Origin: Chlamydomonas sphaeroides
Lineage: Eukaryota > Chlorophyta > Chlorophyceae > Chlamydomonadales > Chlamydomonadaceae
Direction of reading: 5' to 3'
Length of the DNA stretch: 64,000 bases
NCBI GenBank assembly: GCA_001662425.1
Contig: BDDC01000020.1
Location: forward strand, 48,202-112,201
Part shown: piece by piece, positions 1 to 13,148 of the stretch
How positions within the stretch are numbered: the stretch's first letter is position 1
Layout of the letters: every line of letters starts with the position of its first letter
The notes under the pieces: model-generated
The model's input: the letters and a program-made list of their open reading frames with translations, nothing else
The model's database searches: none
Told to the model about the DNA's origin: nothing
Position numbers and translations under genes: made by a program

Positions 1-656
1 CACGATCAGTCGAATTCAGGACTTCTCTTTGGCAGGGCACGGCCAGCGGCAGAGTTTCAGGCAGGGGAGAACCCTGGTTTCAGGGGTTTTGAATCACAGA
101 GCCCGCAAAGGAGCTAGGCCCTGCTAGGCAGCGGGCAAGGCCGTGCGGCATGTGCCCCAGGGGCGAAAGGCATTTGCCAGGGGGCAAGAGGGGATTGCGT
201 ACCAGGGCGTACCGTAGCCAGGGCCTCCCCCCTGACCGTAGCGGAGGCCAGAGGGGCCAACGGGCACGGAAGGGCTTTGTCCAAGAAGGTCGAGACCACG
301 ACCAGGGCGGAGCACAAGGGTTGGGGTTGCAATCGAAACCAGCCCGGTCGGTGGTGGGAGAAGGGGCGCCCTGGGCCCGCTGGGGGCTGGGCCTGTGGCC
401 CATGCAGGCCGACCAGACCACACAGCACGCACGTCACATCGTTCGCTAGCTCCTCGCTCTTGGGACTCCTCATCGCCCCACCTTGCGCAGATATACGTTC
501 CCTGACCCACAGGCTTCACGACTTTTACAGAGAGACAGAGACAGAGAAGCAGCGTCAGCGGGACCTTGCCCATTCCACGTCGCGGCACAACCCATTTCAC
601 CTGCACTACCACATCTACGTGCACCGATCAAGCAGGTTGAACGTGCACCTTTGGCG
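1..656. other. 5' flank of the RBR ligase gene, no gene seen
   Basis: No coding pattern with plausible splice sites was recognised on either strand. The stretch next to 657 is the presumed promoter and 5' UTR of the Ariadne-like gene. An unseen gene could end near the left edge, but nothing supports one. Confidence 0.4.
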
Positions 657-3600
657 ATGAGCGACTCAGACGAGGAATTCCGCAGTGGCAGCGAAATGGA
701 ACAAGACGACGACAGCGAGGCGGAGTACATGGACGAGGACGATGACGACTATGGCTTCGATGCTGAAGAGCTGAGAGCTGCTCCCAAGGTGGGCCCCTCC
801 CGGATCTGCTTTGCACTGGCCTGGGCCTTGGCAGCGTGCCTTTATGCAGCACGGAAGTAGACCTGCGTGTCTTGGCGTTGACACGAGGGCCCTGGGGCGC
901 GCAGGTTCCCTATCGGGTCTTGACAAAAGACGATGCCGAGCGAGCGCGGAAGAAGGCCCTTACCGACACCACCAGCGTGTTGGACATTAGCGAGGATGTC
1001 GCAATGCGGCTACTGCGGAAATACAAGTGGTAAGCCCTAGCCCTCGCACGGAGGCAACCGCGCACCCCGGCACCCCGGCACCGAGTACGACGTCCACTGG
1101 CCAGGACTGACCGGACGTTATGCATCACGCCCTCTCAGGGACGTGAGCCGCGTGCAGGAGGAGTGGTTCTCCATGAAGGGGGAAGAGGTCCGGCAGGCCC
1201 TGGGCCTGGTGGACGAGCAGCCCACGCCGTCGGGGCGCACCAAGGTGCGCGCGCAGGGGCCGGTCGCACTGTCCACCTACGTCTATAGCCTCGTGCCAGC
1301 GGCCGTACCTCCTCCTCGGCGGCCTGCGCCCTCCATGCCCTGCCATACTCATTTATTTGCGCACCAGCCGGGACCCTTGCCGCATCGCACCGCTCTGAGC
1401 TACCGGTTGCGCCAGTGCGCCCGCCAGCCGTTGCCGGTTCACCCGACACTCGGCACCCATGCCGCCTCGGCCACACCACCCTGCCGCCAACCGCGCCCCC
1501 TTCCTCTGTCTCCAACGCCGCGGTTGCCGCCTCCACCCTTGCCACACCAGGAGCGGTGTAACATCTGCTTCGAGGAGTACCCCTTGCTAGAGATGCGCGC
1601 TGCGGCCTGCAAGCACTACTTCTGCAAGGAGTGCTGGAAGGGCTACTTCAGCGCCGCGCTGGCGGCGGGGCCAGCGTGCCTGGACCTGCGCTGCCCATCC
1701 ACGGACTGCAAGGGGAAAGCGTGCGTGAGTACCGGCCGCGCCCACACCGCGACCATAATCGCATCCTCGGGGCCCGTGAAGGGATTTCGCCAGGGCGGAT
1801 TGCATGCGTTCGGCATATCTTCCTCCCCTCGCCTCTTCGTCTCGTCGCCAGCTGGGCCGGAGCCTGGACCCAGGCTGGGGCGGGGGCGGGGGCTGGGCTT
1901 CTCTCCCTCACCCGCGCGGTGCCGCTCGCCTGCCGTGTTGTGACAGACCAGCTGCTCCTGCTGCCGCGCTGTTTTGCTGGCCAACTGAACGGTGCCAGGC
2001 TGCACGACCCCGGCGCTCACCGTGCCTTTCCACCGCCCATGGCTCCGCTCGGCGCCGGCGCTCCTGCCTGCCCCATCTGAACGTGCTCTCCCTCTCCCGC
2101 CCCGCCAGGTGCCCTCCTCGCTGGTACTGGAGCTAGGGGACCCGGGCCAGCGGGAGCGGTACCTGACCTACATGGCGCGGTCGTTTGTGGAGGACAACGC
2201 AGCCATGTGCTGGTGCACCGGCAAGGTGAGGGATGGAGCGGGGTGGGGCGCATGCGGCGGCGACCATAGCTGCACACGTAGCGCATGGCACAAGTAAGGC
2301 CAGGGTTGGGTTGGGGTTGGGAAGCGTGTGGTAGGGCGCGTAAGGCAGCAAGGACAGCTACATAGGCTGCTCGCGGAGCCTGGCATGGGGGTAGCGCTTG
2401 CAGGCAGCAAGGCGCCCTGGGTACTGGCAAGGCATGGGGCAGCGCGGCAGAGTGGCCAGTGCGGCAGGGGCGGGGAGTGAGGTAGCTACCGGGGGAGGGC
2501 GCCTTGGGCAATGAGCCCCGGCATAATGGACATAGTACGCATAGCAAGGGCGGGCAGGATGTGGGGCAACGGCGAGGCACGAGACCGTGCCGGTGGGCTA
2601 AAGATCAGTTCTTGGGGTACGCAGGGGCGGCGGCGACCGCTGGGGCCATAACCAGGCAGCAGCTGCGGGTCAGGGCACGACAGCCGCTTCAGGGCTCCGC
2701 AAAGCAAGGCGCGGCTAGTGTTGGGGACCTGTTTGGAAGTACCTGAGGCGAGAGCAGTTCGGGCGGCTCGCCGGGTCCCCTGCAGAACCCCGCATACCAC
2801 AACCCACAAGCGCCGTACGGCTATCTGCATGGACTAGGGGCCACGCGAGCGGTCTGGACCTGTTGTTGATTGGGCAACCGCGGTGCCGCGTGTCTTGGTG
2901 TGGCGCTGAACTTGCCGTCTTGTTGTGGCCCGCCCCACCCCTCTACAGAACTGCGAGAACGCCATTGAGTGCCTGGTGGACCGGGCGCCTGGCGAGGCGC
3001 TGGACGTCATCTGCACCTGCTCCTCAACCTTTTGCTTCAACTGCAAGGAGGAGGCGCACCGGCCGGTGCGGCGCGCAGCGGCACGGGCACGAGCAGCCAG
3101 TGGCTGTGGGGCTGTTGGGGCGGCTGGCGCTGGCGCCGGGCGGCGTGGTGTTATGGTCTGCGGTCGCAATGTCGCGATCAGGCCGCGTCAGCAAGCGTTG
3201 AGCCGGGCAGCGGCCACAACAAATGTAGCCGTTTGGTTGACGTCCTACGCGGCGCGCTTGGCCCTCCTGCCTCCAGGTGTCGTGCGAGACGGTCAAGACG
3301 TGGATGACCAAGAACAGCGCCGAGTCGGAGAACATGAACTGGATCCTGGCCAACACCAAGCCCTGCCCCAAGTGCAGCCGGCCCATAGAGAAGAACCAGG
3401 TGCGGCCGGCATCAGCTCTGCATTGGCCATGGAGCGGGGGCGCACCGGGTTGCCGGGCCACGGGCTTCCGACGCGACGCGACGCGGACAGGGGTGCCAGC
3501 TTATGCATGCGTGCGCTGGGCTCGCCGCCATTAGTGATGTGCCCTCAGCACCACTCGCCCCGTGTGCTGTCCCCCGTACGCAGGGCTGCATGCACATGAC

Positions 3601-6542
3601 GTGCAGCCAGTGCCGGTTCGAGTTCTGCTGGCTGTGCCACGTGAGTCCCATCGGCCGGGGGTTGCGTGGACAGCGGCGCGGCCGGCCGGCGCGGCTGGCC
3701 AGCAGTGCGGGCCGCACACTGGCGCGGCTCGGGCGCAACTTTTTGGGGGCTTTTGGGACCCGTGCACTCTGGTCGCGTGGGGGCTCTGCACCTGCACGTG
3801 CTCGCGCGGGGGGTTAGCACGACCTCCTGAGCTGACTGTTGTGTTGGGCCGCAGGGTGACTGGAAGGAGCACGGCGAGCGCACCGGCGGCTTCTACGCGT
3901 GCAACAGGTGAGAAGCGGGGCGGTTAGCCGGCGGGCTGAAACAGGCGCCAGGTGGTACCGCATGGGAGGGCAAAGGGAGGGCAAACGGTGTGCGCGGGCA
4001 ACAGCCCTTTTGCAGTGCAGGCGCGCTCGGAAAAGGGCACGGGCTGACTGGGAAGCCCTTTGGCGCGACGCTAGCCCGCCAGCCCCTTCAAACCTCTGCG
4101 CCCGCCTGACCCTGTCCCTGCGTGTCACGCCAAGGTTCGAGACGGCCAAGCGCAAGGGCGAGTACGACGAGGAGTCGCGGCGACGCGAGAACGCCAAGGC
4201 CTCCCTGGAGCGCTACATGCACTACTTCGAGCGCTACGACGCCCACTCCAAGGCTCGGGAAAAGGTGCGCCAACCTGCGGCACCGCTCGGCACTGGGCAC
4301 TGCCCACCTACCTCCGGCTCGATGCTAATACCAATGTCGAGTACTACATCAATGCCTGCCTGCCTGCCTGCGCCGGCCCCTCACCCAGGCCCGCACCGAC
4401 TCCAGCAAGGTGTCCCGCGACTGGCTGGAGCAGCTGGCGGACATCACCAAGACGCCCACAAGCCAGCTCAAGGTGGGGCCGGGGCAGGCGGGGCGGAGAG
4501 CGTGGAAGCTAAGGGCCGCAGGTTGAGTTGCCGCGGGCGGGGGTGCCGGGATCGGATGGCGCTGGGAGGGGGTGCCCTGCGGAGATGCCCCATCTGGGAG
4601 GTCACGCTCGCAGTCTCGCTACCAGACTAGCGAAGCGGGGCGACGGGCAAGCACGGTGCGGGGCTATTTGACGCATTCCTAACGATGCCCCTGGCCGTCT
4701 GTCTGCGCCATTAAACCCCGCCCGCAGTTCATCAACGACGCCTGGAGCCAGGTGAGCAGCCCGGACGCAAGAGCAGGCCACTGTGCGGCTGCCAAGCCAT
4801 GGGGCTTCGGGCCCAATGCATACCTGCAGCCTTCTCGCCACCAGCCACAATCACCAGTCGCTCGTTTCCCTGCTGTTCAGCCCTGCGCCCCCCCCCTCCG
4901 CAACCCCCACGTGCCTCGCGCCGTAGATTGTGGAGTGCCGGCGGCAGCTCAAGTGGACGTACGCATACGGCTACTACGCGTTCGAGAACGCGGATCAGGA
5001 CAAGGAGCTGGCGCGCCACAAGAGCTTCTTCGAGTTCCTGCAGGTGCGCTGAGCTGGGGGATGGCGCGGGAGGATGTGGGTCGAACGTGGGTCGGTGTGG
5101 TCGGCAGTGCCGCTGCCTCCCCGCCACAAGCCGCAGCGCAGCGACCGGCGCTGCAACCCACGCTGTCCGCTCCGCTTCCCTGCACTCACGCCTCGCCACC
5201 TCCCTACACGCCGTCCGCTGCGCAGGGCGACGCGGAGCGGTCGCTGGAGCGCCTGCACGAGGCGGCCGAGAAGGACTTGGGTCAGCACGTGCAGCGCGCG
5301 CGGAGCTCGTTGGAGAACGGCTTCGACGTGGACGCGTTCCAGACCTTCCGCAAGAACCTCATCGGTGAGGCGCCCCCGCTGGGGCCGGCCGCGCCCGCAC
5401 TTGGCGGGGTCACCAACGATGAGCGCACGCCAGCGTACGAGCTGCCTACCACGCCGTATGCCCCTCAGGCGGCCCTTTCTAAACTCAACGCCCGCACCTA
5501 TGGCGCATCCACGACGCTGTGCCCGCCTTGCCCCCCGTCCACAGGCCTCACGGACGTGACCAGCGGCTTCTTCGACAAGCTGGTCAAGCAGCTGGAGAAG
5601 GGCTTCGGGTCCATGGAGGCGGACTATGCGGGGCAGGTGCGGCCGGCGGCCTGAGCCGCGCTGGGGTCTTGGGCACGGGGCTTGAGGCCAGCGGTGTGTC
5701 GGCCTGGGCGCAGCGATTGAAGGCCGGAATCGGGATGCTTCGGGCTCCAGGGGACGGGCTCTGCTCGGGCCAGCGATGGGCACGCGGGCAAAAAGGAGCA
5801 GCAGCACCTGTGGGTAGATTGTGGCTGGGTGCCTGGATCCCCGCCCCTGCGCTGCCTTGCGTCAACGCAGCCCCGCTCGCCCGCCCGCTGCTGCGCCCCA
5901 AGGTGGAGGAGGAGGAGGAGGCGGGGCCGTCCACCTCGACCGCTAACGGCAATGGCGACGCGGGCGGCGCATCCACCTCGCTGCCCGCCATGGGCAGCAA
6001 GGGGCGCCGCAGCAAGAAGGCGCGCGCCGGGGAGGAGGAGCTGGACCAGGTGGGGCCTGGGCCGGGCTAACAGGAAGGTGGGTGTCGCAGGAGTCGCGTT
6101 TGGGGTGGATTTCGGGCGGGGCCCACTGCTTGGGGATTTGTCGGTCTCAGCATAACCTCGGCATCTGAGCCCGCTGGCTGTGGGCGCTCAGGCCAGCGGC
6201 TGGGTGTCTTGTGTGCGCAACTGGTGGTGGGGTGCATGGCAGGCGCGGTAGCTGTTGCAGCCAAGATAGCAGGCATGGACAGGCCAGCGGCCGTGGCGCG
6301 TGTTGTGGGGCCGGCATGGTCGGGAGCTCGGGACGCCTGCGCTGAGGTATCCTGCGCGTGTGCCGTCCGCGTGCCTGCCCTCGCAGCTGCTGGCGGAGCA
6401 GGGCTTCTGGACGTGTGTGCACTGCACCGTCAACAACACCAACCTCACGGCGCGCCGCTGCGCGGTGTGCGACGAGCCGCGCGGAGGCGGCGGGGCCGCG
6501 GCCACCCCCGCGGCCGGGGCAGGGACCGGGTCCCGACGCTAG
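657..6542 (+). CDS. Ariadne-type RBR E3 ubiquitin ligase (RING1-IBR-RING2, C-terminal RanBP2 zinc finger)
   Basis: Seventeen exons, all GT-AG: 657-788, 905-1029, 1139-1244, 1551-1724, 2109-2225, 2949-3065, 3277-3399, 3584-3640, 3855-3907, 4135-4264, 4389-4472, 4728-4751, 4927-5043, 5226-5364, 5545-5636, 5903-6049, 6387-6542; 630 residues. The N-terminus is acidic (MSDSDEEF). RING1 starts at C124 (CNIC), the IBR at about C215, and RING2 at C287 (CPKC) followed by GCMHMTC. C300 aligns with the thioester cysteine of human HHARI (C357). The Ariadne helical region follows (RYMHYFERYDAH and onward). Residues 580-630 carry a RanBP2-type zinc finger (FWTCVHC, CAVC), as in plant ARI proteins. The family receives ubiquitin from an E2 on the catalytic cysteine and passes it to substrates. 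One exon is only 24 nt (FINDAWSQ). The start is the first ATG in frame with exon 2. Confidence 0.93.
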
Positions 6543-6968
6543 GGGTCTGTCGGAGGGGCAGGGGCAGCTGAATGGAGCTGACCGCGAGCCGGCATACGCC
6601 GGCGGCGGCGGGGCCGGGTGCGGGTGCGGGTCGCGGTGCACGCGTACATGCGGGCAGGTGCGGGACGGGGCAGGCAGGAGATGGGTTGCACCACAGGGCA
6701 TGGGTTGCGTCAGGCGGGCATGCAGGCACGGCGAAGAGCAGCGTACTATTGGGAGGGGCACATTGCGGGAGGGCCCTGGCGGCAGGGTGCGGCGACGGGC
6801 GGCAGGATGGGACTGTACGCGAGGCACTGACATTAGGCGGACCAGGCGGCGGATGGCTGACTGAGACGAGACGACAGTGTTGGGGCAGCGGGTAGAACGA
6901 GGTTCCAAACGACTGAAGGAGTTGTGGAGTTGCAAATGTGCGTCGGTATTCGCAAACAGTACCGGACG

Positions 6969-6973
6969 TGTAA
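6969..6973 (+). terminator. TGTAA polyadenylation signal, probably of the RBR ligase gene
   Basis: TGTAA is the usual polyadenylation signal of chlorophycean nuclear genes. It lies 427 nt after the stop at 6542, a normal 3' UTR length for these algae. Assignment is by position only. Confidence 0.45.
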
Positions 6974-7675
6974 AGAAGGGGTCAGGCAGGCCCACCGACC
7001 GACAACGGGATGACACGAGTGCATGCGCAAGTGTGGGCCTCGTATCTGTCCCCCGGGGTGATTCTTGGAACCCGAGGGTCATAAGAAGGCCGTTGATGTT
7101 GGTGGCGCTGATAACGACCACGCTTAGGCTTGCGCGGGGCCGTTCTTTCGCACTGCCCACCGTGCCGTGCGTCCCCAGCGTCTCGGGTGCCCCACGTCCT
7201 ACTCGTGCAGGCCGCCCCATGACCACGTCCAACTCGTGGGCCGCCCACATGCTGGCTAGTACCTTTGTGTCCCACAACCAGGCCATCGCGTCCGCGATCG
7301 TGCTTTCCGTGCAAACCTCCCCAGCTGCGTCCCCATGCTTGCTGGACGCCATGATGCCACCAACTCATGCCGACACGGCTAGGAGCAGCTAATGACGAGG
7401 AGCGCTGGAGAGAAAGCATGGGCGATGGCAGAGGGCGCTGGCTGTCGAGTTGCAGGCCTATCATTTACCCCTTTTCCTACACGTTTGAGCATGAGCGTTG
7501 AAGGTTGTCTGTGGTGTGTACAGGCGGTGGTCCAGCCCGACGATGCGACGAAGTCGTGGGTTTGGCGATCGCAGCCCTACCATTTGCCGTGTCCCCTGGG
7601 CCGTGACGCCATACACAACAGCACCTCTTGATCCCAACATGTTGTGCAACAGAGAGCTAGAGCCTTTGCTAGGCT

Positions 7676-7681
7676 TATAAA
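7676..7681 (+). promoter_or_regulatory. TATA-like box of the ankyrin/coiled-coil gene
   Basis: TATAAA sits 50 nt upstream of the ATG at 7731, leaving room for a short 5' UTR. Support is motif and distance only. Confidence 0.4.
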
Positions 7682-7730
7682 CTCCACCTGTCGAACAGTC
7701 GGGGACAACGTCCCCTCAGGATTGGGCAAC

Positions 7731-10700
7731 ATGGCACAGAATATATTCAAGGAGCTGGAAAAGGGGAACTTGGCAGGCGTCAAACGGGTCATGGCGCTGC
7801 ACCCGACCTCGGTCAATGTCAAGAATCCACAGGCGAGCGCACCTGAACCTGTGTTGCCGTGCGGGTACTGGGGATGTCCCGCGGGGGCACAGTCGTAGCT
7901 TGGCAGGGGCAGGGGGGCCGAGCGGGGTACTCCACGGCACGCCAACTCGACTTGACACCACTTCTGTTCCCGCAACAGTCCGGCTCGACGCCGTTGCATG
8001 TTGCGGCAGCCCTCGGCCACTTTGCTATGGTCAAGGAGCTGTTGATGCACGGCGCGAGCCACGACGTGGCCGACGCGCTTGGCAACTATCCCCTTCACCT
8101 GGCAGCTGAGCAGGTGCGAATTGCCGCCCATACCACATGGGGCGCGCACGCATAGCTTCGGGGTCAGCCCCGGCATGAGCAGCCTCAAGAAGAGCCTTAG
8201 CACCTGGCGACACGCGCCGCTTGAGCAACAGCCTTCAGAAGCTGGGTGTATGCCATAAGCTGCATTGGCGTCCATCCAAAACTCAGCGTCTCTGCCATAA
8301 CGCAGGGCACCTTGGAGAGCATCACGGAGCTCCTCACAGGCCCCAACCGCAAGTCCATAGCGTCAAAAAAGAACAAGGAGGGCCAGACGCCCCTTCACTT
8401 AGCTGTCCGCAACCGGCACGTGGCCGCCGTCGCCAAGTTGCTGGACGCGGGCGCCCGCACCGACGCCAAGGACAAGGCAAGCCCCAGGGTCTGCTGAGGG
8501 GAGTGCTCACATGGGGCGTGCCCACGCACTGCTCTCCTGCATGTATCACGTAACTCTGTACCTTATGGAGCCTAGCTGACCATTTCGATGCGTCTCCCGG
8601 TTGTTGCGCTGCCCTGCAGGCGGGAGTGACGCCGCTGGAGCTGGCGTCCCCAGACAACGAGGAGATGCTACAGCTGCTGCTCGCCGCCACGCCCACCAGC
8701 GCGCAAAGCATGGGCATGGCCTTGGGCGCAGGCTCCAGCACCCGCGCCGTCGTCGACGTGTCTCCGGCGGCGCAGCGGCACTCGGGGGGCGGCATGACGC
8801 CGCCGCCCGCTGGCCCCGGTGGCGGCAGGACCGCTGGGCTAAGCACGCCGCCACCAGGGGCTGGCCTGGCGACCGGGCGCACGACTCCCGGCATGGCACC
8901 ATCGCCGTCGCTGCGCGCGTCCGGCGGCGGCTTGCCCGGCAAGGCGGGCGTCGCCACGCCCCGCGTGCCGCGTGCCAATGCGCCGCCAACGTCGACGCCC
9001 AGCGGGGCATCAGGGTCTGCTACTGCACTGAGTGCGCAGGTGCAGGAGCACGAGGCGGCGGTGCAGGCGCTGCAGGAGGACATGCGGGGGGCCATGGTGC
9101 GTCAAGAGCTCTGGGATATGCATCGATGAGCGATTACAGGCCGTGGCGAGCACAGGCTTGCCTGGCCTTGTCGGCATGGGCTTATGTGGGTCGGCAGCCG
9201 ACCCACATGCCCACCAGCTTGCTTAGCAAACACACACCAGCCTGTGCCAGGCCTTTGACGCTGCCCCTGGCCTTCCCACTGCTGTGATGCTCTTCGCACA
9301 GTCGCGCCTGGAGGTGGTGGATGCGACCGCGAAAGCGCAGGTCGTGTTCAGCGACCAGCTCAACGTACTGCAGGAGCAGTGCGGCGAGCACACGCGGTCG
9401 CTGGAGGAGGTGGAGTCGCGGTTGGGATTCCAGGAGGAGCGCAGCAAGGAGACGCGCGGCCGGCTGGAGCGGCTGGAGGACGGCGAGCGGTCGTTGCAGG
9501 CAAGGCTGGGACGCGCGCAGCAAGGCCTCGGGTTGCTACTCTACGCCGGGGGGGCAGGATTCAGGCCCCCATGTGTGCGATTGAATGGTGGCCGAGAATG
9601 AACGGTATGAGTTTCGCCGTACGTGCAGGAATCGGTGGCGCGGCTCAACTCTGAGTCGCGTGGGCTCAACACGCAGCTGCGGGAGCTGGCGACGGGTGGC
9701 AGGATGGCTGGGGCAGCAGACGCCAGGTGGGGCGGGGGACGCGTCACGGACTGCCAGTTTCCCGCCGACCCACATGATGCGCAGCAGCACAAGCTGCTCC
9801 CGTGCAGAAGTATGCTGACGTGCTGACCTCACTGGCATGCGCCGGTGGAAGCCCTTCCTGTTTGACTAGTCCCGACCGCGGCCCACCCATGCGGCAGCCC
9901 ATCGCCGCAACTGCTGCAGCTGTCTTCGGAAATGGCGGCGATGCGCTCGCAGCTGGACGCCCTGACGCCCGCTATGGCCGTGGCGTCGGCCGCCAGCGCC
10001 GAGGCGCGCGCGCTTGGCACGCGGCTGGACGCCGTGCAGGCGCAGGTGGCGGCGCAGAACGGCGGCTCGGGGGGTGGCGCGATGCTGGAGCAACAGATCC
10101 TGCAGCTGCAGGCTCAGGTGCGGTCTTTGCTGGAGTCGATGCATGCATGCGCGCTCTGGGCTCGGCCAAGGCATCCATGGGGTGCGGCTGCGGGGCTCCA
10201 GCGTGGGTCGGTCGCTGTGTCATGAGCACTGTGCTGGTGCAGCGTGGACCGCGGCCTACATGCATGGCGCCCGCGAAAGCAGGCCGCCTGATCAGGTGTT
10301 TGGGTGTGCTCCACATTCGCTCCCATCCCCCGGGGTCCTCGGCACCGCAGGTCCAGCTGCTGCAGCTTCCGGTCGCGACTCTGACGCAGCAGAATGCCGA
10401 CGTGTTCTCTCGCTTGGGCGCCATAGCGGACTGGCAGCAGCAGGCCAAGGGCGACCTGGCGCAGCTGGCGGCGGCTGCGCAGGCCAAGGGCGACGCCGGC
10501 AGGAACGACCAAATGTCGGGTGAGCGGGGCGCCGTTGGTGAATGGGCAGTTCGGAGGGCCGCCGGCAGCAGGACACCGTCGCTTCTAGGGCCCCTTTGTT
10601 ATTGTTTGGTACCGGGAGCGAAGGGGAGTGAGCACAGTCAGGCGAACCGGGCTAGGCATGGCCGTGACTGGCAGCAGAGTGTGTGCGTGTAGCTCCTAGG

Positions 10701-13148
10701 CCGTGGCTTCGTGCCTAGCGACGGCAGGACCGCGGCAGAGAGCGCAGATGGAGACACCGACGGCATCCATGCACCACTCGAGTGGCTCCCCAGCCGACCC
10801 ACATGGCTCGCGCTTGCAACACGTGCATAAAGGGCAAGCAAGGACCTGCAGCACCCTGCTGACGTTGTATGCGCGCTGCACCGCCCAACACTGCAGATGC
10901 GATCATGCAAATCCTGGACACCACGGCGCGCACAATGCAGGAGCTGCGGCAGCAGCAGGAGGCGACCGCCAAGCAGGTCGAGGCGCTGATGCAGCAGCAG
11001 CACGGGCTGCCAGCCGCACTGACGTCGCCGCTGCCCGTACCTGGCACGCCCAACAACGGTACGCCCGCGACACCTGGGACGGCTGCACGCCATTGGCCCA
11101 ACGAGTGCCGAGCCTTGAGCGTTTTGCGGTGCGTCTGGCCCGCAGGCCCTGCCCAGAGGTCCAGCACCACCGGCGGCGCGGAGACGCCGATGAGCGGGCT
11201 GCCGTCGCGCTCGGCACACGGGCTGGGCGCTCAGGGGCGCGAGGCCGGGACGCTGGCCGAGCTTCGCATGGAGATGGAGGGGCTCAAGGTGCGCGTCCTC
11301 CACCTCAAAGCCTAACCATTTGTATCACTGGCTGCGCGCACGGCAGCCCGAGTGGCTGTTGGCGGTAGCAGCGCTGCAGCTTGGGCACGTCCGATGGACA
11401 TGCAGCACGCGTGCCGTGCACCCATCCTCCGCGCTTGCCTTTCCCTGCCTGCGGCCCGTGGCCCCAGGCGCTCATGGCCCAGCTGCGGCAGGAGACGGCG
11501 GGCGAGCAGGGCAGCCTGCGGCGCGAGTGGCAGCGCGCGTTCAGCGACATGCAGGCGCGCTACGGCGAGCAGTCCAACGAGCTGCGCGGCCGCGAGCAGA
11601 ACATCGCCAAGCTGCGGGAGGCCGCGCTCGTGGAGGAGGCCGAGCGCCAGGCCAAGCAGAACTACGAGCAGAAGGCGGCGGCCCGGCTCAAACAGCTGGA
11701 GACGGGCTTCGAGCTCCTCACGGTGCGCACCTAGCGAGCGGATGGAACCGTGTGGACAAACAACATAAGCTTCATGCGGCCTGGATGGTCGCTCTGCACG
11801 CCGCACGCTTGCTGCCCGCCCGCGCTCACACCCCCCTTATGCGTGCCCCTCGCCCTCGCCCTCACAGCACCGGCTCGAGGTCCTGGAGGAGCAGGTCTCG
11901 AGCGTCACGGCCGCCCTCACCGGCGCCGCCAGCCCGTCAGCGAACGCGGCGGCGTCGCCGCGGCTAGCGAGCGCCTACACCACACCACGCGGCCCGGGCC
12001 CGGTCGCCGAGGATTGCAGCGCCAGCGTCTTCGCGACGCCAGCTTCGCATCTGATAATGGCCGCCAGCGTGGCTGCTGCCAGTGCCGCATCCTCTCTGGC
12101 CGCGACGCCGATGGCTCGCGCCCGCAAGCCGTCCCTGACGACGCTGTGGGCTGCGGCCGCCGGCGCGGTGTCGGCAAGCTCGCCGCGGCTCTCTGCGCTC
12201 GGTGCTGCATCGCCGTCGCTCGTCGCGTCCACAGCCCACCGCAAGGGGACCATGCTCGCAGGGGCAGACGCGCGCGCGGCGCAGCTGCTCCAGCGCCGCG
12301 GGACCGCGAGCTCATGCGCGGGTGCGGCGCCCGACGCGGAGGGCGAGGAGCCGTGGTGGCGCGAGGCGAGCCCCTCCTGCGCCGCGTCTCCCGCCTCAAC
12401 GAGCGGCCGTCAGGGCCACGCCACCTGCAGTACGCCCGCAGCAGACGTCTCGCCCGCGCGAGCGGCTGATCCCGCCGCGAGGTCCGCTGTCCAGGACGGC
12501 ACACAGGGCCTGGCGGCCGGGCCGTCGGCGGCGGCGTGCGCCTCACCGCTGAGGCCCCTTGGCCCGGCGGCGACAACAAGCTCCAGTGCAGTGGCGCCCA
12601 ACCCCGTGCTGTCGTCCCTGGCGCTTCTGAGCCCGCACCAGCCTCATCCATGGAGCCAGGCGCTGCCGCTCACCGCGGCAGTGTCGCCTGGAGGGCCGCG
12701 GCCCATGGCGGCGCAGCACGCAGTGCATGCGGGCGGCCTACAGGGTTGCAGCCACGCAGCTCAGCTTCAGGGGCTTGGACCGTATGGCACGCTGGACCCG
12801 GCGCACGTGGTGCTGGGGCCGCAGCTGCTGCCGGCCGGAACGGCGCAGGCGCTGCTGCCGCCTGCGATGGACGTTGCTCGCCTCGCAGCAGCAGCCGCCA
12901 ACGCGCAGCAACAGCAGCACCTCCAGCAGCAGCAGCTGCTGCTCCTGCAGCAGCATGCCGTGCTGCAGCAGCAGCTGCAGCTGCAGGAGCAGCAGCGCCT
13001 CCAGCAACATGCAGCGTACGGCGCGAGCTGCTCGCCAGCGCTCGGCGCATCGGCGGCACGACAGGCGCCGGGTGGCGCGGCGCCAGGGTCGGTGCGGCGC
13101 AAGCAGCAGGATCCAATCCACACGTGCGGGCCCTGCACCGTGCAGTAG
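7731..13148 (+). CDS. Ankyrin-repeat, coiled-coil, Gln-rich protein of unknown role
   Basis: Twelve exons: 7731-7832, 7979-8113, 8306-8476, 8620-9096, 9302-9499, 9629-9726, 9898-10117, 10351-10519, 10897-11058, 11146-11288, 11468-11722, 11868-13148; 1,136 residues, all phases consistent. Residues 1-150 form about four ankyrin units (GSTPLHVAAALGH, GQTPLHLAVRNRH, GVTPLELAS). A Pro/Gly/Ser/Thr linker follows, then heptad-like coiled coil over about 280-720 (LEEVESRLGFQEERSKE, EEAERQAKQNYEQK). The last exon is a low-complexity Ala/Ser/Pro tail with a Gln/Leu tract near 1057-1092. Introns 1, 3 and 5 fit only as GC-AG (CAG|GCGAGC, AAG|GCAAGC, CAG|GCAAGG). The architecture suggests a scaffold; no enzymatic domain is visible. 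The exact ends of exons 6 and 7 are the least certain. Confidence 0.8.
12905..13010 (+). repeat. CAG/CTG-rich tract coding Gln/Leu runs
   Basis: Imperfect CAG and CTG triplets encode alternating Gln and Leu in the last exon of the ankyrin gene. Such tracts tend to vary in length between strains. Confidence 0.7.

Larger units (their letters stand above)
6543..7730. other. Intergenic: 3' UTR of the RBR ligase and promoter of the ankyrin gene
   Basis: No convincing gene. A TGTAA signal lies at 6969 and a TATA-like box at 7676. The open frames here (for example 6877-7392) show no recognisable domain and no splice partners. Confidence 0.5.
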
